This document shows, one piece after another, positions 36,772-46,867 of a DNA stretch of 64,000 nucleotides. The notes below the pieces were generated by a model. It worked only from the letters and a program-made list of their open reading frames with translations, did not search any database and was not told the origin of the DNA. A program made the position numbers and the translations under genes. The first letter of the stretch is position 1; each line of letters begins with the position of its first letter. Source of the DNA: an uncultured Aeriscardovia sp. (lineage in GTDB: Bacteria > Actinomycetota > Actinomycetes > Actinomycetales > Bifidobacteriaceae); assembly GCA_903789535.1 (NCBI GenBank), contig CAIFES010000003.1, forward strand, positions 124,001 to 188,000. Reading direction: 5' to 3'.

Positions 36772-37764
36772 TTATTGCGCGACGCATCCGCATGATTCGC
36801 GCACGACGAGCCGGGTCGGGACGATGTGCGTCAATGGTGCGTCGGCGTCCAACGCCGCAGAAACGGCGTAGCGTGCGATCTCTTCCGTATTCTGCTCGAT
36901 GACGGTGAGTGACGGTGAGACGAAACGTGAGACGAAAGTGCCATCGAGCGAGACCATCGCCACATCATGGGGGACATCTAGATGGTGCTCTCGAAGTGCC
37001 CGCAGTGCCCCGAGCCCGACAAGATCCGAGGAAGCGAATATCGCATCGACGGCGGTGTCATCGAGCATTTGTGACGTGGCCTCGTAGCTTGAATCAGCGG
37101 TGAAACCGGCGGAAACAAACAGGCCGGGGTTGATGCCCGCTTCCTGCTGTGCCTGCTTCCAACCGACCACACGGGGATCCTTGACATTGGTACTTCCTGA
37201 AAGAAGCGCGATGTGACGGCGATGATGGCCGATCAGGTGTGCGGTGGCATCGAAAGCAGCCTGACGCAGGTCAGAGGTGACAGAATGCAGATGCCCGATC
37301 GGCTGGCCGCGATCGAGAAGCACCACATGACGACCGATTCTTGAGAGTCGTGCGAGGGCTGCATCACTTTGCGCGGAGGAGATGAAGATGGCGTCGACCT
37401 GTCGGTTGAACAGCTCGTCAATTCGCCTGCGCTCCAGCTGTGCATCGCCATGCGAGAGATTGACCAGCAGGGTGTAGCCGCGCCGGGCCGCGACCTTCTC
37501 AAGATTCTCGGCAAGCTGGCCGAAATACGGGTTGGACATATCCGGCATGACGAGCCCCAGCGTGTGCGTCACGCCGCTCTGCAGCGATTGGGCGAGGGCA
37601 TTTGGCCGATAATCGAGCTGTCTGGCCGCTTCGATGACTTTCCGCGTCGTCGCGGCAGAAATACGGGGGTCATTATTCAATGCAAAACTGACGGTGGCAA
37701 CGGAGACACCGGCGAGTCTGGCCACATCCGCCCGCGTCGAGCGCTTGTGGGGTGTATCGGTCAT
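36772..37764 (-). CDS. LacI-family transcriptional regulator
   Basis: The 330-residue repressor has an N-terminal helix-turn-helix (RADVARLAGVSVATVSFALN, hinge RPNALAQSLQSG) and a periplasmic-binding-like sugar domain ending GCVAQ. It is divergent from a sugar ABC transporter and alpha-galactosidase set, which it most likely controls in response to alpha-galactosides such as raffinose or melibiose (inference). AAGGAGA precedes ATG 37764. A CTTTG-cgat-CAAAG palindrome (37787-37800) lies just upstream of its own start. Confidence 0.95.
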   Translation of the reverse strand: MTDTPHKRSTRADVARLAGVSVATVSFALNNDPRISAATTRKVIEAARQLDYRPNALAQSLQSGVTHTLGLVMPDMSNPYFGQLAENLEKVAARRGYTLLVNLSHGDAQLERRRIDELFNRQVDAIFISSAQSDAALARLSRIGRHVVLLDRGQPIGHLHSVTSDLRQAAFDATAHLIGHHRRHIALLSGSTNVKDPRVVGWKQAQQEAGINPGLFVSAGFTADSSYEATSQMLDDTAVDAIFASSDLVGLGALRALREHHLDVPHDVAMVSLDGTFVSRFVSPSLTVIEQNTEEIARYAVSAALDADAPLTHIVPTRLVVRESCGCVAQ

Positions 37765-38136
37765 CGGGTGTCTCCTTATCTTTTTTCTTTGCGATCAAAG
37801 CTGTCGGGCGTGGCGGCATCCGGCCATCTGCTCGATGGCAGTACTGGAATGCCGCGGCCACAATGCCACGTGTCACATAGTACGTGTCGTGTGTTCCGAA
37901 CCGAGTCGGAAGCATGGGTTTCGCCGCATTTGCTGTGCGGCCTGGTCGATGAGGCGACGACTATTACCGTCGACTTTTCGGGCTGTTGCTGATGATTGCT
38001 GCATGACCGCCTGCGAACGATCGGTGTGCCAGAAATATTTTGACGCCTCTTGTGATCTATATTTACTCGTGTAAACTACTGATTGTCATCACAAAGAAGT
38101 GTTGATGACCCATATCAGTGACGAAGGGTGGAAAAT
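37765..38136. promoter_or_regulatory. Divergent promoter region of lacI and the sugar transporter
   Basis: This 372-base spacer contains a palindrome CTTTG-CGAT-CAAAG at 37787-37800 near lacI. On the transporter side it has TTGTGA (38050-38055) and TAAACT (38072-38077), 16 bases apart, overlapping an operator-like TTTAC-TCGT-GTAAA (38062-38075). No gene is seen in the central part. Confidence 0.55.
38062..38075. promoter_or_regulatory. Probable LacI-family operator
   Basis: The 14-bp palindrome TTTAC-TCGT-GTAAA has the central CG typical for LacI-family sites. It overlaps the -10 of the predicted promoter, where a repressor would block transcription. Confidence 0.55.
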
Positions 38137-39384
38137 ATGAAGGCTCTTCAACGCACCATGGCGGCGCTGCTGTGCTGCACATCACTCGTCGGTCTCGCCT
38201 CCTGCGGCTCTGCCTCCGACGCGAACTCGCTGGAAGTCATGACGGGCATGGCCACAGGCTCCGCCCAGCTCAAGGTCATGCAACAGCTGGCCAGAGGATT
38301 TGAGAAACAGCATCCCGGCGTCCGCATCAACCTGCTGTCCGGGACGAATTCGTACGAGCAGGATATCCGCGTCAGGCTCGCAGGCCGGAACCCGCCCGAT
38401 ATCTGGAACACGCACGGATGGTCGCGCGACCGGTATGCCGCCTTCCTCGAACCGTTGCAGAACAGGCCGTGGGCTTCACGTCTCAACACACTCATGAACA
38501 TCCCCATGCGCACCAAGAGCGGCGCATTTTATGCACTTCCCCTTGATGTGGCGGTGACAGGCATCGTCTACAACAAGGATGTCCTGAGCAAGGCCGGTGT
38601 CGACCCGCGCTCCATCACCAGCTGGGATGACTTCGACAAGGCTTGCGCTGCGGTGACGGCCTCTGGCAATTCCTGCATCGGTGCCTCGGGCAAGGAGACA
38701 TGGACGGGCGGCAACCTGCTGGACTTTCCTGCACCAGGACTCTTCACCACTGCCCAGCTGACAGCACTGCAGAACGGCACTTTTGACGACAAGCCCTTCC
38801 GCGCGCTGTCGGATATGGTGCAGCGCTGGTCGAAGAAGAAGTTCTTCAACGTCGACTACGTCTCGGCGACGAATGACGATGTCGCCCGCTCGGTCGCGCT
38901 CAATAAGACGGCGTTCGTCTTTCAGTCCAACGGATTCGCCATTACCGCCCAGCAATATAACCCAAAGGTCAGGCTCGGATTCATTGCTTTTCCGGCGAGC
39001 ACAGGCAGCCGTTACCTCGTCAGCGGCGAGGACTATGCGCTCGGTGTCGCCAAGGACAGCCCGCGCAAGAAGCTCGCACTCGAGTTCCTTGATTACATCG
39101 CCGAAGCGAAAAATATCAGCCGTTTCACCGCGGTGGCGAACAATGCCTCTGCTTTCAAGGATGTCAAATCCTCACTGGGTGTGATGCAAAGCAGCTATGA
39201 CTACTGGGTCACACGCAGGCACACGCGGATCATCCCGATCTTCGACCGTGTGTATCTGCCCAACGGCATGTGGAGCACGCTGACCACCACAGCGGACGGC
39301 CTGATATCCGGGCAGATCACGGCACCACAGGCTGTCAGCCAGATATCGACGTCATTCGTCAGCCTGTATCGCAAAAAGGCATGA
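38137..39384 (+). CDS. Sugar ABC transporter substrate-binding lipoprotein
   Basis: The 415-residue protein has a lipoprotein signal (LVGLASCGSAS, lipobox Cys) and the extracellular solute-binding family 1 fold: GTNSYEQDIRVRLAGRNPPD, GAFYALPLDVAVTGIVYNKD. It captures an oligosaccharide outside the membrane for the two permeases that follow. ATG 38137 is preceded by GAAGGGTGG. Homologues accompany raffinose or melibiose uptake in bifidobacteria; the adjacent alpha-galactosidase supports alpha-galactosides as substrate (inference). Confidence 0.92.
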   Translation: MKALQRTMAALLCCTSLVGLASCGSASDANSLEVMTGMATGSAQLKVMQQLARGFEKQHPGVRINLLSGTNSYEQDIRVRLAGRNPPDIWNTHGWSRDRYAAFLEPLQNRPWASRLNTLMNIPMRTKSGAFYALPLDVAVTGIVYNKDVLSKAGVDPRSITSWDDFDKACAAVTASGNSCIGASGKETWTGGNLLDFPAPGLFTTAQLTALQNGTFDDKPFRALSDMVQRWSKKKFFNVDYVSATNDDVARSVALNKTAFVFQSNGFAITAQQYNPKVRLGFIAFPASTGSRYLVSGEDYALGVAKDSPRKKLALEFLDYIAEAKNISRFTAVANNASAFKDVKSSLGVMQSSYDYWVTRRHTRIIPIFDRVYLPNGMWSTLTTTADGLISGQITAPQAVSQISTSFVSLYRKKA

Positions 39385-39417
39385 GACGGATACAAAGAGG
39401 ATAAAAGGGGATTCATC

Positions 39418-40344
39418 ATGGCACGGCAACAATCGACAGGGCAACAATCGACAGGGCGACCTCATGCATGGGCGAGCAGGTTCCACGGTGCGAAGATCAA
39501 TCTGTTCTACGTCCCGGCACTCATACTGCTCATCATCTTTCTCGTCTACCCGCTCATCTCCGGCTTCATGATCTCGCTGACAAGCTGGGACGGCTATAAC
39601 CCGCAGCGTCTGTTCGTCGGTGTGACCAACTACGGCACCCTCTTCCGTGATGCGAACTTCAGAATGACGCTCGTCAACACGCTCATCTATGGCGTCGGTT
39701 CGACGATCATCCAGCAGATTCTCGGCCTCGCGCTCGCACTGATGCTCAACCAGAAGATCAAAGGCCGCACGCTCATGCGCGCCATCATCTATCTGCCCGC
39801 GCTCGTGTCGGCCGTCATCATGGGCACGATGTACTACTTCATCTTCCAGTACCAGCAGGGAGCATTGAACACGATCCTCGTCGCCCTGGGGCTTGACCGA
39901 GTCGTCTGGTTCCAGAACCCTCACAACGCCGTGCTCATCATCGTGCTCGTCAACTCGTTCCAGTTCGTCGGCACCTCGATGATCATCTACCTTGCCGGTC
40001 TGCAGGGAATGGACCGCTCGGTGGTCGAAGCAGCGAGCCTCGATGGGGCGACGGGCTGGAAGATGTTCATCAACATCACGCTGCCGATGCTCATGCCGGC
40101 CTTCACCACCAGTGTGGTGCTCAACCTGATCGGCGGGCTCAAGCTCTTTGATGTGATCAAGGTGCTTACCGGCGGTGGGCCAGGTTATTCCACCAATTCC
40201 GTCTCCACGTACATCAGCATCCAGTATTTCGACAACCAGAACGCCGGATACGCGGCCGCCATGGGTGTCGTGCTGTTCCTGATCATCGCCCTCGTCACCA
40301 CGCTGCTCAACAAGGGCCTCGACAAGCTCAACTGGCAGTCGTGA
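39418..40344 (+). CDS. Sugar ABC transporter permease 1 (MalF type)
   Basis: The 308-residue membrane protein has six helices and the coupling-loop motif EAASLDGATGWKMFINITLP (EAA loop). It forms the channel with the next permease. The N-terminal leader holds a perfect 15-bp tandem repeat (39427-39456) coding QQSTG twice. ATG 39418 follows AAAGGGG. The ATPase is not in the locus; a shared MsmK-type ATPase encoded elsewhere is usual in this family (established for such systems). Confidence 0.94.
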   Translation: MARQQSTGQQSTGRPHAWASRFHGAKINLFYVPALILLIIFLVYPLISGFMISLTSWDGYNPQRLFVGVTNYGTLFRDANFRMTLVNTLIYGVGSTIIQQILGLALALMLNQKIKGRTLMRAIIYLPALVSAVIMGTMYYFIFQYQQGALNTILVALGLDRVVWFQNPHNAVLIIVLVNSFQFVGTSMIIYLAGLQGMDRSVVEAASLDGATGWKMFINITLPMLMPAFTTSVVLNLIGGLKLFDVIKVLTGGGPGYSTNSVSTYISIQYFDNQNAGYAAAMGVVLFLIIALVTTLLNKGLDKLNWQS

Positions 40345-40392
40345 GCGCCCTCGGGCACTGCACGATCGCGATAACTGTCAAAGGATAGGAAA

Positions 40393-41262
40393 ATGAGTGT
40401 CTCAGCAAAGAACATCGACCGCGGTGACATCGTCGGGGCGCGACAGCATCGTCACGGCAGGTGGGCGATCTACCTGTTTCTGATCATCGTCTGCCTCGTA
40501 CAGCTCGTGCCGTTCTGGCTCGCCATCTGCCAGTCGACGAAACCGTCCTCGGATATGTCCTCCACGCTCGTGCCGAGGTTGACCAACATCCAGTGGAGCA
40601 ACTTCACCCAGGCCGTCACCGAAGGTGGCATCCTGCGCGCCATCCTCAACAGCGTGATCATCACGCTCGGTGCGACGGTTCTTACCTGTGTGATCGGCGC
40701 GATGGCGGCCTATCCGCTTGCCCGCAGGCCCACGCGCGGCAACAAATTCGTCAGCTCGTTCATTCTGGCGCTGATGATGATCCCGCCGCTGAGCATCCTC
40801 GTGCCGTTGTATACGTTCCTCGTACGCATCGGCGGGGTGAACTCGTACTGGGGGCCGATCCTCGTGCTCGCCACCAGCAACCTGCCGCTGGCCATCTTCC
40901 TCTACACCGCCTTCATCCGGTCCATTCCCTCATCGATCGATGAGGCGGGCATGATGGACGGTGCCGGTCCCATGCGTATCTTCTTCACGCTCATCCTGCC
41001 GCTGCTCAAGCCGGTGACCGCCACCGTCGTCATCATGACCGGCGTGGGGGTGTGGAACGAGTACGCGCTCTCGAGCTATCTGCTCACCGACCAATCCATG
41101 CAGACGATCGCGCCTCGCGTCGCCTCGTTCTTCGCGGCGCAGAGCAGCAATCTCGGTGTCGGTGCCGCGGCGGCTCTCATGGCGGCGCTGCCGATCATCA
41201 TCGCCTATATGTTCCTGCAGCGCTACTTCATCGCCGGCATGGTCGCCGGGGCCGAGAAATAA
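40393..41262 (+). CDS. Sugar ABC transporter permease 2 (MalG type)
   Basis: The 289-residue membrane protein has six helices and the EAA-loop motif EAGMMDGAGPMRIFFTLILP. It pairs with permease 1. AAAGGA precedes ATG 40393 by about 8 bases. It lies 24 bases before the alpha-galactosidase start, suggesting one transcript: binding protein, permeases, glycosidase. Confidence 0.95.
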   Translation: MSVSAKNIDRGDIVGARQHRHGRWAIYLFLIIVCLVQLVPFWLAICQSTKPSSDMSSTLVPRLTNIQWSNFTQAVTEGGILRAILNSVIITLGATVLTCVIGAMAAYPLARRPTRGNKFVSSFILALMMIPPLSILVPLYTFLVRIGGVNSYWGPILVLATSNLPLAIFLYTAFIRSIPSSIDEAGMMDGAGPMRIFFTLILPLLKPVTATVVIMTGVGVWNEYALSSYLLTDQSMQTIAPRVASFFAAQSSNLGVGAAAALMAALPIIIAYMFLQRYFIAGMVAGAEK

Positions 41263-41286
41263 AGCGAGATATCAACAAGGAGCACC

Positions 41287-43542
41287 ATGTTCTTTCCGCA
41301 TCAGAGCGTTTCGCCGGATCAGATTACCCGGCACCAGAAAGCAAACCGGCTCGGGAGAACGACCCGATTTGGGAAAACAACCCGGTTCGGGACGAATACC
41401 GACGATGCCTGCCATGAGCAGACGTTCCTGATCCTGGAGGACCCTGTCGTGGGGGAGCCGGCACCGAGAATCTATCCTGTCACAGTCGCCCGTGCGGATG
41501 AGCCGATTGACACGCCGCCCGCCGAGCAGCCGCTCTCACTGCGGAGCGCCTCGCCCTCATGGCGTGTCCCACGGCTTGTCACAGGACAATGGTCGGGATC
41601 TTTCGCCCGCCCCTCGTTGCGAGGATTCCGCATCATCGATGATGGAGGAGTGATCCGGACGGGCCGGGACTGGTCCCCGTTCTGGCGCGTCGAAAAGGCG
41701 CCAGCGGTCGATGACGATCATTTGAGTCTGGCGATGAAAGACGGGCGTGCCGGTCTGAGGCTCGTCTTCGACTGTGAGAAAGTGGCGGGCGGGTCGCTGA
41801 GAATGCGCCTGAGGCTGCAAAACTGCGCAGACGGCGTCTACATGGTCGAGGGCCTCGAGCTGCATCTGCCGTTGCCGGATGATTTCACCGATATCCTCGA
41901 TTTCACCGGTCGGCATGAACGCGAAAGAACGCCACAGCGCCATCATCTCGCCGACGGGACATGGCTGAGGGAAGGCCGACGTGGCAAACCTTCCTTTGAA
42001 GGTGCGACACTGATCGCCGGGACGGCGGGATTCGACTTCTCTCACGGTTCTGTGATCGAGGTCCAGCCTGCCTGGAGCGGAAACACGGTGTTGGCGGTGG
42101 ATCGTGACAGCGAGGATTCGGCGACTATCTGCGCCGGTGAATTACTGCTGCCTGGGGAGATAGCCCTGAGGCGCGGCGAGTGGTACAGCACGCCCTGGGT
42201 GCTCGTCACTGCCTCTGATCACGGTCTGGACGGGGCGGCGCAGAGCGTGCACCGCTGGCAGCGCAGTCTGCCCGCGCACCCCGATGTCCAGCCTGTGACG
42301 CTGAACGTGTGGGAAGCCGTCTACATGCATCATTCGTTCGAGGCGCTCGCTGATATCGCACGACGTGCCGCCGATCTCGGTGTGGAACGCTTCGTCGTCG
42401 ATGACGGGTGGTTCCACCTGCGCCGCGACGATGATGCCGGCTTGGGCGACTGGTGGGTCGACCCCGAGGTCTGGCCGAAAGGATTGGGCCCGCTCATTGA
42501 TTTTGTCCATCGGCTTGGGATGGATTTTGGCTTGTGGTTCGAGCCGGAGATGATCAATCCGAATTCCGATGCGTACCGTCAGCATCCGCAATGGGCGTTG
42601 CATACGGATGGGCGACTGCCGATGCCGCAGCGGAATCAGCAGGTTCTGGATCTGACCAACCCTGACGCGTATGCGCATGTCCTGGATCAGATGTCGGCAT
42701 TGTTCGAGAAATACCCCATCGATTACGTCAAATGGGATCATAATCGTGACCTGTTGGAGGCAGGAAGCACTCGCGCGGGTGAGGCGCCTGCCGTACATGG
42801 GCAGACACTGGCGTTTTATCGGCTTCTGGACGAACTGCACGCCCGGTTCCCGAAGATCGTCTGGGAATCATGTGCTTCCGGCGGCGGACGTATTGATATG
42901 GGCGTGATTGAACGTGTCTCGCGCTTCTGGACGTCGGATGTCACCGATGCGCTCAGTCGGCAGCAGATCCAACGCTGGACCGTCCAGAATATCGCCCCCG
43001 AATACATCGGTGCACACGTATCTGCACCGACATCGCACCAGACGCACCGCACGTTCTCTCTGGATTTTCGTGCGGCGACGGCTGTGTTCTCTGCGTTCGG
43101 CATCGAATGGGATATCCGTCAGGCATCGCCCGAGGACACCGAGCGTCTGAGACAGTGGATCATCTGGTACAAGAACCACCGACATTTTCTCCATTGCGGG
43201 AACGCTGTGCGTCTCGATGTCGATGACCCCGCGGTGTACGCCTATGGAACGGTGGGGGCCGATGGAGCACGCGCGATTATCGCCCATGCACAGCTGCATG
43301 AATCGGTGTCGAATCGCGGGATGTTCCTGCGCGTGCCCGGCCTTGACGCGGACGCTGACTATCAGCTGCGGTGGAGTGGTCCTGCACCGGCAGAGGCATC
43401 GTTGGAATCGCTCAATCCGGCGGGTCCGATCGGTACCAGATCGATCAGCGGTGCGATGCTCGCCCGACGCGGTGTATGGATACCGCGCTGCCGCCCTGAG
43501 ACGATCCGTCTGATCGACATCCGTCGGGTGGAATCAGACTGA
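41287..43542 (+). CDS. Alpha-galactosidase, GH36
   Basis: The 751-residue cytoplasmic enzyme hydrolyses alpha-1,6-galactosides such as raffinose and melibiose. GH36 marks are RFVVDDGWFHLRRDD, DFGLWFEPEMINPNSD, the nucleophile D484 in YVKWDHNRDL, CASGGGRIDMGV and the acid/base D551 in RFWTSDVTDAL. The first 45 residues have no family counterpart and include three 18-bp repeats (41347-41400) coding RLGRTT, RFGKTT and RFGTNT. AAGGAG precedes ATG 41287. It ends the operon of the sugar importer; the downstream bidirectional terminator closes it. Confidence 0.96.
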   Translation: MFFPHQSVSPDQITRHQKANRLGRTTRFGKTTRFGTNTDDACHEQTFLILEDPVVGEPAPRIYPVTVARADEPIDTPPAEQPLSLRSASPSWRVPRLVTGQWSGSFARPSLRGFRIIDDGGVIRTGRDWSPFWRVEKAPAVDDDHLSLAMKDGRAGLRLVFDCEKVAGGSLRMRLRLQNCADGVYMVEGLELHLPLPDDFTDILDFTGRHERERTPQRHHLADGTWLREGRRGKPSFEGATLIAGTAGFDFSHGSVIEVQPAWSGNTVLAVDRDSEDSATICAGELLLPGEIALRRGEWYSTPWVLVTASDHGLDGAAQSVHRWQRSLPAHPDVQPVTLNVWEAVYMHHSFEALADIARRAADLGVERFVVDDGWFHLRRDDDAGLGDWWVDPEVWPKGLGPLIDFVHRLGMDFGLWFEPEMINPNSDAYRQHPQWALHTDGRLPMPQRNQQVLDLTNPDAYAHVLDQMSALFEKYPIDYVKWDHNRDLLEAGSTRAGEAPAVHGQTLAFYRLLDELHARFPKIVWESCASGGGRIDMGVIERVSRFWTSDVTDALSRQQIQRWTVQNIAPEYIGAHVSAPTSHQTHRTFSLDFRAATAVFSAFGIEWDIRQASPEDTERLRQWIIWYKNHRHFLHCGNAVRLDVDDPAVYAYGTVGADGARAIIAHAQLHESVSNRGMFLRVPGLDADADYQLRWSGPAPAEASLESLNPAGPIGTRSISGAMLARRGVWIPRCRPETIRLIDIRRVESD

Positions 43543-43565
43543 ACTGACTGAACTGGTTGAACGGT
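43539..43565. repeat. 9-bp tandem repeats spanning the alpha-galactosidase stop
   Basis: CTGAACTGA, CTGAACTGG and TTGAACGGT follow one another. The first unit contains the TGA stop codon, so the array is mostly untranslated. Confidence 0.65.
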
Positions 43566-43721
43566 CAGCCCGAGAACTCGAAGGGCCAGGGCGCAGGTCT
43601 GTCCGGCTGAGGGCAGTCTTCGACGCCCGATGACACCCACGAACAGACGGGCACGCTCGGGCGAGTCCCGTGTTCATCCGGGATTCGGGTTATGACGTGC
43701 GGAGTTTGGGGTATGAGATGC

Positions 43722-43753
43722 AAAAAGCCTCCTGTCGAAGCAGGAGGCTTTTT
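43722..43753. terminator. Bidirectional terminator
   Basis: A perfect 13-bp inverted repeat (AAAAAGCCTCCTG / CAGGAGGCTTTTT) with a 6-base loop has T runs on both strands. It serves the alpha-galactosidase transcript and, on the minus strand, the tRNA-Leu gene. Confidence 0.92.
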
Positions 43754-43755
43754 GA

Positions 43756-43847
43756 TGGTGTCCGGAGCGGGAGTTGAACCCGCACGGCCGTTTAAAAATA
43801 GCCACTAGCACCTCAAGCTAGCGCGTCTACCATTCCGCCACCCGGAC
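43756..43847 (-). tRNA. tRNA-Leu (anticodon GAG)
   Basis: On the minus strand a class II tRNA can be folded: acceptor GTCCGGG with TCCGGAC, D arm GGCGGAATGGTAGACGC, anticodon stem CTAGC/GCTAG with a 7-base loop TTGAGGT giving GAG, a long variable arm and T arm GGGTTCAA. CCA is encoded at 43756-43758. It reads CUC/CUU leucine codons. Confidence 0.95.
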
Positions 43848-44127
43848 ATCGCCCGTAGGCAACGAAATGAAACTATACCAGCATGGCCGACCAATGCAAG
43901 AGGGAAATCGTTGTGGAAAACAAATCGGCGGAAAATGACGGATTCGATGGTGCGAGCCGCGTCATCCGGCCGTTCTGCCAATCATCCACAATCGCGAATC
44001 CATCGTTGCGCCGTGTGCGTTCGTGGAAGAATGGGAGAGTCATGACGGCTGAGAAGGCCGCGCTGTGACAGGTTCGCGAGCGGGCCGGTCGCAGTACGAG
44101 CGCTGCCATCAAGGAACGGAGGAAAAC

Positions 44128-44466
44128 ATGGCTCAGAAGGATGATTGCCTGTTCTGCAAGATCGTCGCGGGAAAGATCCCCAGCACGAAGGTGTATGAGG
44201 ATGACCTCGTCTATGCCTTCAACGATCTGAATCCCAAGGCAAAGGTGCATGTGCTCATCGTGCCGAAGAACCATTACGACAACGTGGTGGAGCTGGAGCA
44301 GAAGGAACCGGCCACGCTCGCGCGCATCATCGAGGTAGCGCAGAAGATTGCCAGCGACAAGGCTGACGGCACGTTCCGGCTCATCTTCAACACTGGCAGG
44401 AACGCGGGTCAGTCGGTGTTCCACGCGCATGCTCATGTTCTCACGGGCGAAGTGCTGCCTGAGTAA
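44128..44466 (+). CDS. HIT-family nucleotide-binding protein
   Basis: The 112-residue protein has [20 protein letters not shown] and the triad HAHAHVL (H99, H101, H103). It is an HinT-type hydrolase of nucleoside phosphoramidates. ATG 44128 has GGAGGAAAA upstream, and the length fits. Confidence 0.95.
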   Translation: MAQKDDCLFCKIVAGKIPSTKVYEDDLVYAFNDLNPKAKVHVLIVPKNHYDNVVELEQKEPATLARIIEVAQKIASDKADGTFRLIFNTGRNAGQSVFHAHAHVLTGEVLPE

Positions 44467-44627
44467 GGGTGTGCGGAAGTCGCGTTGAGGACGTGCCGTC
44501 GCAGAGCCTGTCACCTGTGCTGGAGGTGATTGCGCCGCAGGCGGTACCGTCAGCTTGCGCGGGCATAATTAAGGGGAAGACAGCCGATCCACAACTGCTG
44601 ATCGAACGAGAGGAAAGGGGCAGAGAC

Positions 44628-45908
44628 GTGGGAACGACCACACGCACGGTGATGATCCCCGAAAAGGTGAGTCCTGTCGTGCTTCTTGGACCTTTTGACG
44701 AGATCCTGCGGCTTGTGGAAGACGGGTTTCCCTCGCTGACCTTTGTGGTGCGCGATCGGAAGATCGAGATTCTCTCGCGTTCGTCGGCTACAGAGCATCA
44801 GGCCATGCAGGCGCGGGCCTTCCTCCGGCATCTTGTCGATGCCGCGGCCAGGGGAGAGGCGCTCGACGCCGATGAGACGCGACGCCTGCTCGAGACGCGC
44901 GATGAGACGGAATCTCAGGGTTCCTCGTCGGATGAGCAAGACCATGTCCCGCCCCATTTTGACGTGCCGTACCGGGCCGAGAAACGTTCATATTTCTCCA
45001 CCTCCGTGCGTCACCGGCGTGAGGCAGAGGAACGTCGACGGCTCGCCGCGGAAGGCCGTGCCCACGCTGAGCAGGAGGCGGCGCGTGCGCGGCGCCGGCA
45101 TCAGTCGGATCACGGCGGCCATGTTCATTCGGATTCTCATGGGAGCCGGACGGCGATGAATAGTGATACGAGGCAGGAGAGCATGTTCTCCACGCCGGCT
45201 GCCGCTACCACGCCGATCGTGATCTCACAGGGGCAGCCCGTGCGTCCCAAGACCGCCGGGCAGAGAAAGTACGTGGCGGCGATTGACCGCAACACCATCA
45301 CCTTCGGCATCGGCCCGGCAGGAACAGGCAAGACGTATCTCGCCGTCGCCAAGGCCGTCGAGGCGTTCGAGACACGCCGAGTGCGCCGCATCATCCTCAC
45401 GCGCCCGGCAGTCGAGGCGGGGGAGAATCTCGGCTTCCTGCCCGGGACCCTCAACGACAAGATTGACCCATATCTGCGCCCGCTCTACGACGCCCTTTCC
45501 GACATGCTCGGCCCGCAGCGATTGCATGAGGAGACCGAGGATGGCTCCATCGAGGTCGCGCCACTCGCTTATATGCGCGGACGCACCCTCAACGACGCGT
45601 TCGTCATCCTCGACGAGGCACAGAACACCACCGAGCAGCAGATGAAGATGTTCCTGACCCGTCTGGGCTTCAACACGAAGATGGTGGTCACCGGCGATGC
45701 CACGCAGGTCGACCTCGCCGTCCACCGCTCCGGACTACGGACAATCGAGCAGATCCTCTCCGGCATCGATTCCATCTCGTTCGTCCATCTGGGCGCCCAG
45801 GACGTGGTGCGCCATCAGCTCGTCGGCAAGATCGTGGGTGCCTACAATCGCCATGACGAAAAAATGCGGCAGGCGCGCGAGCGCGTGCGGGAAGGCCAGG
45901 AACGATGA
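44628..45908 (+). CDS. phoH: PhoH-family ATPase
   Basis: The 426-residue protein is a PhoH-like P-loop protein: an N-terminal KH-like region ([20 protein letters not shown]), an expanded, low-complexity linker of about 100 residues ([12 protein letters not shown] through [11 protein letters not shown]), then the P-loop domain with [23 protein letters not shown] and [11 protein letters not shown]. PhoH proteins associate with RNA metabolism and ybeY. I prefer GTG 44628, preceded by AGGAAAGGGG with 7 bases spacing, to an ATG 159 bases upstream that lacks family residues and overlaps a likely promoter CATAAT (44564-44569). Confidence 0.92.
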   Translation: MGTTTRTVMIPEKVSPVVLLGPFDEILRLVEDGFPSLTFVVRDRKIEILSRSSATEHQAMQARAFLRHLVDAAARGEALDADETRRLLETRDETESQGSSSDEQDHVPPHFDVPYRAEKRSYFSTSVRHRREAEERRRLAAEGRAHAEQEAARARRRHQSDHGGHVHSDSHGSRTAMNSDTRQESMFSTPAAATTPIVISQGQPVRPKTAGQRKYVAAIDRNTITFGIGPAGTGKTYLAVAKAVEAFETRRVRRIILTRPAVEAGENLGFLPGTLNDKIDPYLRPLYDALSDMLGPQRLHEETEDGSIEVAPLAYMRGRTLNDAFVILDEAQNTTEQQMKMFLTRLGFNTKMVVTGDATQVDLAVHRSGLRTIEQILSGIDSISFVHLGAQDVVRHQLVGKIVGAYNRHDEKMRQARERVREGQER

Positions 45909-46867
45909 GCGTGGATGTGGCCAACGAGACAGGATGGACCATTGATCCGAAACAGTTCTCCGACCTCGGCGCATGGGTGCTCGACCAGATGCGCGTCAGC
46001 CCGGACGCCGAGCTGTCCATCACCTTCGTCGATCCGGAGACGATCGCCGCGCTGCACGAGCGGTGGATGGGACTCAAAGGCCCGACCGACGTGATGAGCT
46101 TTCCCATGGACCAGCTGCGGCCAGGAGACCCTGGCAATCCGACGCCCGCCGGAATTCTGGGCGATATTCTCATCTGCCCGGATGTGGCGGCACGACAGGC
46201 CCAGGCGGCGGGCCATTCGGTGATTGAGGAGATGATCCTGCTCACCAGCCATGGCATTCTGCACCTGCTCGGCTTCGACCATTCCACGCACGAGCAGGAA
46301 AAACGCATGTTCGCCCTGCAGCGCACGCTCATGCTCACCTTCCTCGCCCAGCGTGAGGGAGGGCTCAAAGAAGTGATGCTGCCCGCAGGGCGACAGGACA
46401 TGCTCGCCCTTTATGAGAAGCAGCATCCGGAGACGCTCGCGGTGGGCCATGAGACCATTCAAGGCGATAAAGTGCACGCTCCGCAGCCGCGCCCGGCGGT
46501 ACAGACCGGCGGGATGCAGACAGGCCGAATACAGACAGGCGAGGAGCAGGCAGATGCCGAAGCGCTCGCCTCGCATTCTGATGGGAACGCCGTGCCGGAC
46601 GGATCGCCCCGACTCACAGGGCAATCCGGTCCCATGGCAGCATCCGATGCAGGAGCGCTTGAGCAGCCGACTCTTCCGGGCGGGACGACCAGAACGGGAG
46701 CGGAAAAGACGGGCAGCACGAAGCCTGCCGACAAGCCGCATAAGCCGCGCGATTCGGGTATGACAGGACCGGATGACGGTTCCGACTCCGACAACGGTTC
46801 AGGTTCAGGCAGCGGCCCTGATGCGGACAAAGAACAGGGTCCTGATGCGGGGAGGAAGGACAAATGA
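45905..46867 (+). CDS. ybeY: Endoribonuclease YbeY (rRNA maturation) with long tail
   Basis: The 320-residue protein has the YbeY core (to about residue 175): zinc ligands H116, H120 and H126 in [11 protein letters not shown], preceded by the Arg/Asp-rich helix region. YbeY processes 16S rRNA 3' ends and checks 70S ribosomes. The normal length is ~150-180; the rest is a disordered Gly/Ser/Asp/Lys-rich tail that includes three 15-bp tandem units (46502-46546) coding [10 protein letters not shown] and QTGEE. It overlaps phoH by four bases (ATGA) and the next gene the same way. Confidence 0.95.
   Translation: MSVDVANETGWTIDPKQFSDLGAWVLDQMRVSPDAELSITFVDPETIAALHERWMGLKGPTDVMSFPMDQLRPGDPGNPTPAGILGDILICPDVAARQAQAAGHSVIEEMILLTSHGILHLLGFDHSTHEQEKRMFALQRTLMLTFLAQREGGLKEVMLPAGRQDMLALYEKQHPETLAVGHETIQGDKVHAPQPRPAVQTGGMQTGRIQTGEEQADAEALASHSDGNAVPDGSPRLTGQSGPMAASDAGALEQPTLPGGTTRTGAEKTGSTKPADKPHKPRDSGMTGPDDGSDSDNGSGSGSGPDADKEQGPDAGRKDK

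Noticed and set aside
43883-44068. Small reading frame between tRNA-Leu and the HIT gene
   Set aside because: It has no ribosome-binding site or recognisable motif and its codon use differs from the neighbours.
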